Notes: generated by a model from the sequence alone, not told the origin. A stretch of DNA of 13,012 nucleotides from a bacterium (GCA_037131655.1 JBAXQP010000044.1:1-13012), one strand, 5' to 3'; positions 1-7,538 are shown, counted from the first letter of the stretch. Numbers and translations: made by a program.

Positions 1-627
1 GCCATTTCGATTAAACCCATCTCCGAAGAAGGCACCCGCCAGATCGTTAAATTCGCCTTCGATTACGCCGTTAAAAACAAGCGTAAGAAAGTGACCGTAA
101 TCTCCAAGGCGAATATCATGAAGTACACCGATGGATTGTTCTTCGAGGTCGCGCGTGAGGTGGCCAAGGATTATACAGATAAGATTGAATACGATGAGCG
201 CCTGATCGATGCCATCTGCATGCAGCTCGTCATTCGCCCTGATTCACACGATGTGCTATGCCTGCCGAACCTCTATGGAGATATTCTTTCTGACTTATGT
301 GCAGGCTTAATCGGCGGGTTAGGAGTGGCTCCCGGCGCGAACTTCGGGCCGGATACTGCACTTTTTGAAGCAGTCCATGGTTCTGCGCCACGTTATGCGG
401 GGATGAATAAGGTCAACCCCACAGCCCTCATTTTGTCCGCAACCCTCATGCTTGAGCATTTAGGCGAAAAAGAAGCTGCCGATAAAGTCGAGCGTGGAGT
501 TTCAGAAGTGATAGCGGAGGGTAAAGACGTTACCTACGATCTCAAGCCTTCCCGTGAAGATCCAACCGCAGTCGGCACTCAAGAGATGGCCGAAGCGATC
601 TCTGTCAAAATTCGAAGCTATAGCTAA
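1..627 (+). CDS. icd: Isocitrate dehydrogenase, 3' part (5' end outside window)
   Basis: The reading frame is open from base 1 (AISIKPISEEGTRQ...) to TAA at 625-627, giving 208 residues of the C-terminal part. The start codon lies outside the window. The family decarboxylates isocitrate oxidatively to 2-oxoglutarate in the TCA cycle, in the cytoplasm. Visible motifs, in partial-protein numbering, are ANIMKYTDGLF (37-47, with the family's catalytic Lys), NLYGDILSD (90-98, metal-binding aspartates), GGLGVAPGAN (105-114) and HGSAPRYAG (126-134). The residues RY after HGSAP, V in NKVNP and Y in TYD resemble the NADP+-binding positions Lys344, Tyr345, Val351 and Tyr391 of E. coli Icd. The usual Asp/Ile of NAD+ enzymes is absent. 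The C-terminus, however, is shorter and IPMDH-like (TYDLKPS). Isopropylmalate or homoisocitrate dehydrogenase is the alternative. The RYAGMNKVNP stretch and the absence of leu genes favour isocitrate dehydrogenase. Confidence 0.85.
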   Translation, partial: AISIKPISEEGTRQIVKFAFDYAVKNKRKKVTVISKANIMKYTDGLFFEVAREVAKDYTDKIEYDERLIDAICMQLVIRPDSHDVLCLPNLYGDILSDLCAGLIGGLGVAPGANFGPDTALFEAVHGSAPRYAGMNKVNPTALILSATLMLEHLGEKEAADKVERGVSEVIAEGKDVTYDLKPSREDPTAVGTQEMAEAISVKIRSYS

Positions 628-642
628 GCCGAGGCTAGGTGT

Positions 643-666
643 GCCTGGCGAATTCATTCGCCAGGC
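643..666 (+). terminator. Hairpin between convergent genes, probable terminator
   Basis: A perfect 10-bp stem (GCCTGGCGAA / TTCGCCAGGC) with the 4-nt loop TTCA begins 15 nt after the stop of the isocitrate dehydrogenase gene. On the plus strand it is followed by TGAAAAATCTTTCT, a weak U-tract. It also lies 15 nt beyond the stop of the convergent glycosyltransferase gene. It may therefore end both transcripts, although the minus-strand side has no U-run. The placement and perfect stem are strong. Intrinsic termination is inferred. Confidence 0.65.
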
Positions 667-680
667 TGAAAAATCTTTCT

Positions 681-1841
681 CTAAGCCGCAAAGGTCTCGA
701 TAGCAACACTTCTTTCCAGTGGAAGCACGATTTCATTATAAATGGCTTCCAGCTTTTCGGTCTGCTTCATCAGATTGTGTTCCATCTCAACGCGCATGCG
801 GCCGGCTTCACCCATTGACTGCCATCGTTCAGGGTGATCAGCCAGTCCAATCATAGCCTGAGCCAGCGCACCGACATCATTTTCAGGCACAAGACAACCT
901 GAAACCCCATCCTCGATTAGTTCTGGAATACCTGAATGCTGGGTGGCAATACACGGAACTCCGCGAGCCAGAGCTTCCATCAAAGTTACAGGAATGCCTT
1001 CTTTATCCCCATTTGGAGCCGTTACAGATGGCTGAACGTAGATATGAGCGCACTTGAGGAGCATAGCGACCTCAGTTAATGGTACATGTCCAGTGAAAGT
1101 GATGCTTTCGGCAACACCGAGTTCAGATGCAAGCTTTTCGCACTTTTCGCGAAGAGGACCGTCCCCAATAAGCACTAATTCAGCATTATTCTTTTCCTGC
1201 TTAACAAGCTGAAAGGCTTCAATTAACCGATGAAGCCCTTTCTTGGGTCTAAATCCTGCAACACAAACAAAACGAAGAGTTTCTTCAGGCTTTGGCGGGC
1301 TGAATTCAAAGAGTTCAAGATTAACTCCAACCTTTAATACTTTCAATTTCTCTTCGGGACATCCCAACTCCATAAGCGTGTGGCGCATGTGATCAGAGAT
1401 AGTCAAAACCATGCTGGCCTGCTCCCACAGCTTTCGATAATAATACTTAGCCAATCCGCCCAGTGTATTCGGAAAGCGATATGCATCGTGTCCATGAAAT
1501 GTAACGACAAGTGGAAGTCCTGTACGTTTGGCAACGCCGAGAAAGTAGCGAGCATCCGTTCCAAAATGAGCATGAATCAAGCGGGCGCCATCAAAGGTAA
1601 TTTGCCGGGCAAAGAAAGTGGTCAAGCTAGGTGGCATCTGTTTAATGGCTTTAAAAACCTTCTCAAATCCTCTCGGTTTGATAGGAGGCATATTCACTGG
1701 ATAATTGGTCTTACAGAAATTCGGGCTAATCGTCTCAGCATACACTAAGGGAGTGAAATTCGTTAGATTCTGCATTTGGCAATCAAGCCATGTTTCCGTT
1801 CCATTAATCCAAAACCTTTTAACTTGAGCAACTCGCTTCAA
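681..1841 (-). CDS. Family 4 (GT-B fold) glycosyltransferase
   Basis: A 386-residue retaining GT4-type glycosyltransferase. It probably transfers a sugar from a nucleotide-sugar donor during exopolysaccharide or surface glycan assembly at the cytoplasmic side of the membrane. The N-terminus (VAQVKRFWINGTETW) fits the acceptor-domain start of WcaL-like enzymes. HAHFGTDA (91-98) and FHGHDAY (115-121) lie in the first Rossmann domain, and GFRPKKG (196-202) opens the donor domain. EGIPVTLMEA (281-290) carries the E-x7-E donor motif (Glu281, Glu289), followed by HSGIPELI. No signal peptide or membrane span is seen, and the length is normal for the family. The frame is open upstream to a TTG at 1949, but that extension reads as low-complexity sequence ending in six glycines. 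Those glycines are the translated GGAGGTGGCGG ribosome-binding region, so TTG at 1841 is chosen as start. Donor and acceptor cannot be told. A role in the same pathway as the GH116 genes is not shown. Confidence 0.88.
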   Translation of the reverse strand: MKRVAQVKRFWINGTETWLDCQMQNLTNFTPLVYAETISPNFCKTNYPVNMPPIKPRGFEKVFKAIKQMPPSLTTFFARQITFDGARLIHAHFGTDARYFLGVAKRTGLPLVVTFHGHDAYRFPNTLGGLAKYYYRKLWEQASMVLTISDHMRHTLMELGCPEEKLKVLKVGVNLELFEFSPPKPEETLRFVCVAGFRPKKGLHRLIEAFQLVKQEKNNAELVLIGDGPLREKCEKLASELGVAESITFTGHVPLTEVAMLLKCAHIYVQPSVTAPNGDKEGIPVTLMEALARGVPCIATQHSGIPELIEDGVSGCLVPENDVGALAQAMIGLADHPERWQSMGEAGRMRVEMEHNLMKQTEKLEAIYNEIVLPLERSVAIETFAA

Positions 1842-1851
1842 ACCACCGCCA

Positions 1852-1856
1852 CCTCC
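1852..1856 (-). promoter_or_regulatory. Shine-Dalgarno site that sets the glycosyltransferase start
   Basis: On the minus strand GGAGG lies 10 nt before TTG at 1841. In the longer open frame this G-rich stretch would encode Gly-Gly-Gly-Gly-Gly-Gly, which no homologous glycosyltransferase would need. A TATTAT box (about -10-like) lies just upstream, but no good -35 accompanies it. Confidence 0.6.
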
Positions 1857-1935
1857 GCCTTTATAATAGAAGTATCGGCTTTCCAAAGCCCTGACTTGAG
1901 AACTTAAAGTAAAAAGTGAGAGGGGAGAAGGGATC

Positions 1936-1963
1936 GAAGCATGAAACAAGAAGCACGAAGCAA
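1936..1963. repeat. Heptanucleotide tandem repeat, four units
   Basis: Four contiguous 7-bp units are seen on the plus strand: GAAGCAT, GAAACAA, GAAGCAC, GAAGCAA. The period is exact and only the last base plus one internal base vary. It sits between the 3' hairpin repeat of the GH116 gene and the glycosyltransferase start. This resembles short tandemly repeated heptanucleotides known from several bacterial groups. No function is evident. Confidence 0.7.
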
Positions 1964-1993
1964 GACCCGGATTCTGTTTGGAGCATATAATCT

Positions 1994-2042
1994 CGCCCTC
2001 TCCCGCAGCGTGGGAGAGGGCCTTCGCGAGAAGGGGTGAGGG
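1994..2042 (-). repeat. Hairpin repeat, copy 1, abutting GH116 stop codon
   Basis: The stem CCCTCTCCC / GGGAGAGGG (1996-2004 / 2012-2020) is extended by a G-C pair (1995/2021), with the loop GCAGCGT. A further 20-nt block at 2023-2042 contains a small TTC-GCGA-GAA hairpin and ends directly at the TAG stop of the GH116 gene. A second copy lies at 4660-4709. The sequence type, CCCTCACCC...CCCTCTCCC...GGGAGAGGG on the minus strand, resembles REP-like elements common in many bacterial genomes. It may stabilise mRNA 3' ends or terminate transcription, but it has no U-tract. Confidence 0.8.
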
Positions 2043-4634
2043 CTACCCCAATTCAACAATAACCGACTTAGTAGGTGTCGCTTCGACAACCTTCTCCAAC
2101 TCAACCCTGGTCAAGCCATCAACCTGGGTGAGTTTGGCATTGACAGGGATGTTTCCTACCTTGGCTTTGACAGTCTTTGACAATTTTTCAGTCTTCAACA
2201 GCAACATGCCAACCGCCAGTTTGCCATGCTGGACTTCAATCTTTATCGTCTGCTTGCCGTTAACTACCTTCTGAGCAACGGTTCCCCAACCTGAATCGAC
2301 GCCGAAGAAGGTGCGGAAGTTATCGGCATAGACTTGTGGGACGAGCTTTAATAACTTCTCAACGGCCGAATAGCGGAAACCGGCCAGCGCCAAGAGGCCG
2401 GAATAATTGGCCATGGATCGGGCATAGTGATTGCCGCATTCGAACTCGTTATAGGGATTGCGCTTCTTGCCGTCGAAGCGGTCGCGAATGGCTTTGAATA
2501 CCGTCAAGCCCTCGAGCAGATAGCCTTCATATAACAAGTTCCCAGCAACTTGATATTCAAATCCGGTCATGGTCTCGTGACAATAGAGCAGCGGAAACTT
2601 TGGCCGACCACCCTTTGGCCAGGTCGCGATGAGGATGCCGGCTTCATCGTTTACAGAATACACCCGGTGTACATTCATTCGCCTCGCGCTGCTGTCCACG
2701 AAGTTGTACTTAAAAAGCGAACCCAGGGCAGTATGGATGTTCTCGCGGCCATAAATATCTTCTAAATCGAACATGCGCGAATAGAGTTGGCCGTGAACCT
2801 GCTCAGACGTGCAGCCAAGGCCAAGCTGGAGATTTCCTTCTAGAGGCAGTTTCTGATGGTAGTATTCACCATTAAAAAGCTCCGCATCCGTTAGCTTTTT
2901 GCCCGATTCGAAAATCGCGCGGTACTCTTTCGCCGTTTTCGTATCACCCATATGCTGCGCCATCTTCTCTGCCGCCAATAAAGCCGATTGGTAGAGACTG
3001 CCGCAAAGGGTATCGGGTGAATTCAAATGCAAATCGAGTGTGTTAAGCCTTGGGCCGTGCATGAGACCGTCTTTGTCGGCATCCCACTGACTGATAATGT
3101 AACCCATCGCCTTTTTGGTGGCTGGCCACATCATCTTGAGCCATTCGTCATCCCCCAAGGTTTGCCACTCTCGATAGACCCAACAAATCTGCCCACTTTG
3201 CCCGTCAGCCGCCGGCTCGAAATCATCAGGCCGCGTCTCCTGCTTCATCGGCATTCGGTATTGAACACAGCCATCCTCGCGCATGCCGTTATGCCAAAAG
3301 TTCTCGATAATCGAACGCTGTAGCTTTGGAAACAGATAAGGTATCGCCTGCTGATAATTCCAAACATGGTTGCAGGTTCCGCTGCAGCATCCTTCGCTCG
3401 CATTGCAACCTTCCCATCCCCAAAGCGTGCCGTTTGGGAACCTGACAACGGTCGGCGTTCTCAAAATTGCAAGCTGGGTCGAGATCGATTCCATTACAAC
3501 ACCGGGTAGCGTTGAGGCAAATAACGCCTTTTGGAACTTGCGCGTCTCCCCTTCCAACCGCTTCATATTGTTAATGACATAACTCGCCACATCGGTCGCA
3601 TCTTCCCACTGGGTGGCATAATAGTTTTTCCAAACATAACCTTTCCAGGTTTGCATGTTCGGGAAGTGCCATGCCAAAACCAACGGGATTGTTCGCTGTT
3701 CTCCGGGCTTGAGGGTTACTTTGATGCCAATCGATCCAACCATCGCATTCAAATGGTCATGAGGCTCAGCAGGGCTAGGTTTATCGTTGGGATTGAGATT
3801 GAAATCGCCCGTTGCGGCAAAGGTATCAACGAAGTGCTGCAAGGTCATGAAGTCATTAATCATGTCCGATCCGTTGCCCCAGTGCTGCTGCCAGGAAGTC
3901 AACTTTTCAGAAGTCGCCAACGTCATCGTGCCAAAACAAGGAGAATCGGGCGTATGCTTGACGCTCGACATCGCTAACGCGTCCATATTGGTCTCGTGAA
4001 CTAGGTTATTAATCGCCCCGCCAATTTCGGGAAAGCCGCATAAATTCTGCAAATTAGCCCCAAGCGCCGCCTCAACGCTCTTATTGCTAATGTTTTTAAG
4101 GGTCACATTCAAAACGGCAACCGGCAAAGAGGAATCATGATCATTCCCCGGTATAAACGGGCTCCACGCTTCGATTGTGGCGGTAACAGGAACTTCTTTG
4201 TCCGCCAATTCGACCTGAGCAAACGGGAAGCGTCCGGTAAAAGTGCATTTCTCCCATCGCGGCAACCCACTTGCATGCGCCTGAAGCGGCCCAAATCCAG
4301 GCCCCGCATTCTCGATCCAAGGCTTTGACCCAAGCGGCTCGTTATAAGGGGGTAGTAACCGGCCTTCCAGTACCCGAAAGACCCGCTCTTCCCCTTGAGG
4401 CTTTGCCCAAAGAGAGAGAAAACTATACCGAGGCCGATACCCTTTATTTGGCTTGTTGAATATTTCCCAATCCACCAAAGCCCCCAACCCTGAAAAACTA
4501 ACACACCCCGACCCAATCCCCCCCAAAGGGAACGCAATCTCCTTCAAATACTCGCCCCGATAAGTAAATCGCCCCTTCTTATCAAGCAGTTGTTTAGCGG
4601 TATAGGGGATTTCTTTTATAGTCTTTTGGTTCAA
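2043..4634 (-). CDS. GH116 (GBA2/DUF608-type) beta-glucosidase-like enzyme, paralogue B
   Basis: An 863-residue protein of the bile-acid beta-glucosidase (GBA2) type, expected to hydrolyse beta-glucosides or related beta-glycosides with retention. The N-terminal GBA2_N beta-sandwich spans about 30-390 (AFPLGGIGSGCVSFSG at 34-49, RVLEGRLLPPY at 87-97, GRFPFAQVEL at 134-143). The catalytic (alpha/alpha)6 domain spans about 390-770. Aligning EGCCSGTCNHVWNY (414-427) with the human GBA2 nucleophile region makes Glu414 the likely nucleophile. NTLD (531-534) makes Asp534 the likely acid/base. Further family motifs are NPYNEFECGNHYARSM (726-741) and WDADKDG (517-523). A C-terminal beta-rich extension follows (about 770-863). 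No signal peptide is seen, so it is probably cytoplasmic. The start is TTG at 4634, with AGGAG 10 nt upstream, and it aligns with the start of its neighbour. By eye it is about 70% identical to the adjacent paralogue. The true substrate is unknown. Confidence 0.9.
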   Translation of the reverse strand: MNQKTIKEIPYTAKQLLDKKGRFTYRGEYLKEIAFPLGGIGSGCVSFSGLGALVDWEIFNKPNKGYRPRYSFLSLWAKPQGEERVFRVLEGRLLPPYNEPLGSKPWIENAGPGFGPLQAHASGLPRWEKCTFTGRFPFAQVELADKEVPVTATIEAWSPFIPGNDHDSSLPVAVLNVTLKNISNKSVEAALGANLQNLCGFPEIGGAINNLVHETNMDALAMSSVKHTPDSPCFGTMTLATSEKLTSWQQHWGNGSDMINDFMTLQHFVDTFAATGDFNLNPNDKPSPAEPHDHLNAMVGSIGIKVTLKPGEQRTIPLVLAWHFPNMQTWKGYVWKNYYATQWEDATDVASYVINNMKRLEGETRKFQKALFASTLPGVVMESISTQLAILRTPTVVRFPNGTLWGWEGCNASEGCCSGTCNHVWNYQQAIPYLFPKLQRSIIENFWHNGMREDGCVQYRMPMKQETRPDDFEPAADGQSGQICWVYREWQTLGDDEWLKMMWPATKKAMGYIISQWDADKDGLMHGPRLNTLDLHLNSPDTLCGSLYQSALLAAEKMAQHMGDTKTAKEYRAIFESGKKLTDAELFNGEYYHQKLPLEGNLQLGLGCTSEQVHGQLYSRMFDLEDIYGRENIHTALGSLFKYNFVDSSARRMNVHRVYSVNDEAGILIATWPKGGRPKFPLLYCHETMTGFEYQVAGNLLYEGYLLEGLTVFKAIRDRFDGKKRNPYNEFECGNHYARSMANYSGLLALAGFRYSAVEKLLKLVPQVYADNFRTFFGVDSGWGTVAQKVVNGKQTIKIEVQHGKLAVGMLLLKTEKLSKTVKAKVGNIPVNAKLTQVDGLTRVELEKVVEATPTKSVIVELG

Positions 4635-4644
4635 TTTAGTTGTA

Positions 4645-4649
4645 CTCCT
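4645..4649 (-). promoter_or_regulatory. Shine-Dalgarno site for GH116 paralogue B
   Basis: AGGAG on the minus strand lies 10 nt before TTG at 4634. There is no ATG nearby, and the next residues (NQKTIKEIP) match the N-terminus of paralogue A (NQWKTVKEIP). This supports the TTG start. Confidence 0.6.
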
Positions 4650-4659
4650 AATAAAAGCT

Positions 4660-4709
4660 ATCCCCTCTCCCGCAGCGTGGGAGAGGGGATTCGCGAGAAG
4701 GGGTGAGGG
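4660..4709 (-). repeat. Hairpin repeat, copy 2, between the GH116 paralogues
   Basis: The stem ATCCCCTCTCCC / GGGAGAGGGGAT (4660-4671 / 4679-4690) has the same GCAGCGT loop as copy 1. It is followed by the identical 20-nt block at 4690-4709, ending exactly at the TAA stop of paralogue A. Relative to copy 1 the stem-base pair changes from G-C (1995/2021) to C-G (4662/4688), so pairing is kept. On the minus strand TTTT appears 6-7 nt after the stem, so partial termination or 3' end protection in the 75-bp gap between the two genes is possible. Confidence 0.8.
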
Positions 4710-7304
4710 TTACCCTAATTCCACAACAACCTTCATGCTGGGTGTTGCCTCAACAGTCTTTTCTAACTCAACCAAAGTCAACCCGTCGGCAGGGCAAGGT
4801 TTAGCTTTGACGGATGTAGCTCCAACTTTAACCGTGGCGGTCTTGTAGGCCTTGTCGGTTTTTAGCAAGAACTTGCCGACCGCTAGTTTGCCTTGCTGAA
4901 CTTCAATAGTAACCGTTTGCTTGCCGCCAGCTATCTTCTGAGCAACTGCGCCCCAACCTGAGTCAGCGCCGAAAAAGACACGGAAGTCATCGGCATTTAT
5001 TTGTGGGGTTAGCTTAAGCAGCTTCTCTACGGCAGAATAGCGATAGCCTGACAACGCCAAAAGGGCCGAATAGTTGCCCATCGAGCGTACATAGTGGTTG
5101 CCGCACTCGAACTCGTTATACGGGTTGCGCTTCTTGCCGTCGAATCGGTCACGAATGGACTTAAACACCGTCAAACCTTCAAGTAGATAGCCTTCATAGA
5201 GCAGATTGCCCGCAACCTGATATTCATAGCCAATCTGAGTCTCGTCGCAATAGAGCAGCGGATGGACAGGCTTACCGCCCTTAGGCCAATCAGCGATGAG
5301 AATTCCGCGCTCGTTGTTGATCGCATAAACACGATTGGCGTTAATACGGCCCGAGAAGTCATCGCAATAGTTATATTTGAACAGCGATGCCATCGCTTTA
5401 TGCAGGTTTTCGCGGCTATAAATATCTTCGAAGTCTAACATGCGTGAATAAAGCTGGCCGTGAACCTGCTCCGAGATGCAGCCGATCCCAAGCTGATAGT
5501 CGCCATCCGCGGGAAGCATCTGGTGATAATATTCACCGTTAAATAGTTTCTCATCACTAAGTTTCTTGCCTGATTCAAAGACCTTGCGATACTCTTGCGC
5601 CGCTTCCACATCGCCCATATGAAGCGCCATTTTCTCGCCGGCCAAAAGCGCAGCCTGATAAAGACTTCCGCACATGGTTTCGGGTGAATTAAAGTGAAGG
5701 TCAAGTGTGTTGAGGCGAGCCCCGGTCATTAAGCCATCCTTGTCCGGATCCCAATCAACCCAAGCATATTCGAGAGCCTTTTTGACCTTCGGCCACATAT
5801 CCTTCATCCAATTCTCATCGCCGTAGGTCTGCCACTCGCGATAGACCCAACACACCTGCCCCATCTGCCCATCAACCGCGCCTTCATAGCCGGTAGGCTG
5901 CGTTTCCTGAACGAGCGGCATGCGGTACTGAACACAGCCGACTTTATTCATACCGTAGTTTAAAAAATTCTCGATTATCGAGCGCTGGAGCTTGGGGAAG
6001 AGATAGGGAATCGTCTGTTGATAATTCCAAACGTGATTACAGGTTCCATTACAGCAACCTTCGACAGCGCAGCAACCTTCGTATCCCCAAAGCGTACCGT
6101 TGGTAAATCGCACCATCGTCGGTGAACGTAGTATAGAAAGCTGGCTTGAAATCGCTTCCATTACCACGCCCGGGAGGGTTGAGGAGAAAAGTGTCTTTTG
6201 GAACTTGCGCGTTTCAGCTTCCAACCGCTTCATGTTATTAACTACATAACGGGCAACGTCAGTAGCGTCCGTCCATTGGGTGGCATAATAATTCGGCCAA
6301 GTACCTTTAGGCCCCTCGCAAGTTGGGTAGTTTGGGAAGTGCCATGCCAGAATAATTGGAACCGTTCGTTTCTCGCCGGGTTTGAGGGTGAACTTGACGC
6401 CAATCGAACCCACCAAACGGTTGGGTATATCAGTAGGTTCTACCGGTGGAGCTTTGACATTAGGATCGAGATCAAAAGCGCCATTTGCAGCAAACGTATC
6501 GGCAAAATGCTGGAGCACCATGAAATCACTGATGTCATCCGGAGCCCAATTGCGCTGCCAGGAAGTCAATTTCTCGGTAGTGGCCAACGCCATCGTTCCA
6601 AACTGCGCCGCATCAGGAGCATGCTTGACGGTCGACATCGCCAGCGCATCCATGTTTTTCTCACGCACTAAATCATTAACGCCGCCGCCTATATCAGGAT
6701 AACCGGCCAAATTCTGAACATTTGCGCCAAGCGCCGCCTCGACCGTCTTATCGCTTGTATTCTTAAGAGTCACTTTTAAAATAGCAACCGGCATAGAAGA
6801 TTCGCGGTCATTGCCGGGTATGAACGGGCTCCAAGCCTCAATCGTGGCCGTAATCGGGAGTTCTTTATCAGACAAATCAACCTGCGCGAAAGGGAAACGG
6901 CCAGTGAACTTGCACTTCTCCATGCGCGGAAGCCCCGAAGCTAACGGTTGTGATGGTCCCGAACCGTGGCTGACCCACATCGTCGGTCTTTCATGCAGGT
7001 GTCCGGTGTAAGGCGGAAGCAATCGCCCTTCCAGCACACGAAAAACCGGCTCTTGTCCTGTTGGCTTAGCCCAAAGCGATATAAAACTATATCGAGGGAT
7101 AAAGCCGATATTGGGTTTATTGAAAAGCTCCCAATCCATCAGCGAACCACGGCCGGAGAAGCTGACACATCCCGTGCCGATGCCTCCCAGCGGAAACGCC
7201 ACCTGGTCTAATTTCTCTCCCGTGTAACTATAACGCCCACGCCTATCCAACAACTCTTCAGGCGTGAAGGGAATTTCTTTAACGGTCTTCCATTGGTTGC
7301 TCAT
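4710..7304 (-). CDS. GH116 (GBA2/DUF608-type) beta-glucosidase-like enzyme, paralogue A
   Basis: An 864-residue enzyme with the same architecture as its downstream neighbour. GBA2_N spans about 30-390 (VAFPLGGIGTGCVSFSG, 35-51), the catalytic helical domain about 390-770, and a C-terminal beta extension runs to 864. The likely nucleophile is Glu415 in VEGCCNGTCNHVWNY, and the likely acid/base is Asp535 in LNTLDLHFNS. WDPDKDG (518-524) and NPYNEFECGNHYVRSM are conserved. The two copies differ most at about 98-115 and 252-262 and in other loops outside the core. This pattern suggests changed substrate range rather than decay, because both frames are intact. The start is ATG at 7304, with AGGAG 5 nt upstream. 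An extended -10 box 36 nt upstream makes it the first gene of the pair. No signal peptide is visible. Family members act on glucosylceramide, beta-glucosides or beta-xylosides, and which applies here is unknown. Confidence 0.9.
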   Translation of the reverse strand: MSNQWKTVKEIPFTPEELLDRRGRYSYTGEKLDQVAFPLGGIGTGCVSFSGRGSLMDWELFNKPNIGFIPRYSFISLWAKPTGQEPVFRVLEGRLLPPYTGHLHERPTMWVSHGSGPSQPLASGLPRMEKCKFTGRFPFAQVDLSDKELPITATIEAWSPFIPGNDRESSMPVAILKVTLKNTSDKTVEAALGANVQNLAGYPDIGGGVNDLVREKNMDALAMSTVKHAPDAAQFGTMALATTEKLTSWQRNWAPDDISDFMVLQHFADTFAANGAFDLDPNVKAPPVEPTDIPNRLVGSIGVKFTLKPGEKRTVPIILAWHFPNYPTCEGPKGTWPNYYATQWTDATDVARYVVNNMKRLEAETRKFQKTLFSSTLPGVVMEAISSQLSILRSPTMVRFTNGTLWGYEGCCAVEGCCNGTCNHVWNYQQTIPYLFPKLQRSIIENFLNYGMNKVGCVQYRMPLVQETQPTGYEGAVDGQMGQVCWVYREWQTYGDENWMKDMWPKVKKALEYAWVDWDPDKDGLMTGARLNTLDLHFNSPETMCGSLYQAALLAGEKMALHMGDVEAAQEYRKVFESGKKLSDEKLFNGEYYHQMLPADGDYQLGIGCISEQVHGQLYSRMLDFEDIYSRENLHKAMASLFKYNYCDDFSGRINANRVYAINNERGILIADWPKGGKPVHPLLYCDETQIGYEYQVAGNLLYEGYLLEGLTVFKSIRDRFDGKKRNPYNEFECGNHYVRSMGNYSALLALSGYRYSAVEKLLKLTPQINADDFRVFFGADSGWGAVAQKIAGGKQTVTIEVQQGKLAVGKFLLKTDKAYKTATVKVGATSVKAKPCPADGLTLVELEKTVEATPSMKVVVELG

Positions 7305-7339
7305 AATAACTCCTATCTTAACAAGGCACAGCTTGTGAA

Positions 7340-7348
7340 ATTATAGCA
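7340..7348 (-). promoter_or_regulatory. Probable promoter (extended -10) of the GH116 pair
   Basis: The minus strand reads TGCTATAAT, a perfect TATAAT with the extended TGn element, 36 nt before the ATG at 7304. A 5' leader of about 28 nt would contain the AGGAG site. The -35 position has no good match to TTGACA, which is tolerable for extended -10 promoters. Confidence 0.5.
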
Positions 7349-7538
7349 GAGGCAACCGTAGCGAGTACTGCGAAGTGGAATTATTTTGGAGCAAAGCTCA
7401 ATACAAAGACTGAAAGCGGCTTCCAAAATTGGAAAGAATATATCGAGGACGGTTATTTATAATGAGTGTGGCGCAGAAATAGTAAAGCCATATGACCCGC
7501 ATTGAAGCGTTTGTTGAATTCGATCTCCAGACAACCCT

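Noticed and set aside
1380..1748. 122-codon plus-strand open frame
   Set aside because: It lies wholly antisense to the glycosyltransferase, whose motifs are clear. It lacks a family signature and is a shadow frame.
3531..3977. 148-codon plus-strand open frame
   Set aside because: It is antisense to GH116 paralogue B. A similar shadow frame occurs at the matching place in paralogue A (6198-6671), as expected from shared codons rather than a real overlapping gene.
1994..4709. The two hairpin repeats as CRISPR or attachment sites
   Set aside because: Only two copies occur, 2.6 kb apart, flanking a gene, with no spacers and no integrase. A REP-like repeat or duplication product explains them better.
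7386..7505. Possible 39-codon plus-strand reading frame (TTG start) ending EIVKPYDPH
   Set aside because: It has no convincing ribosome site, no recognisable family and overlaps no conserved signal. A chance open frame is as likely.
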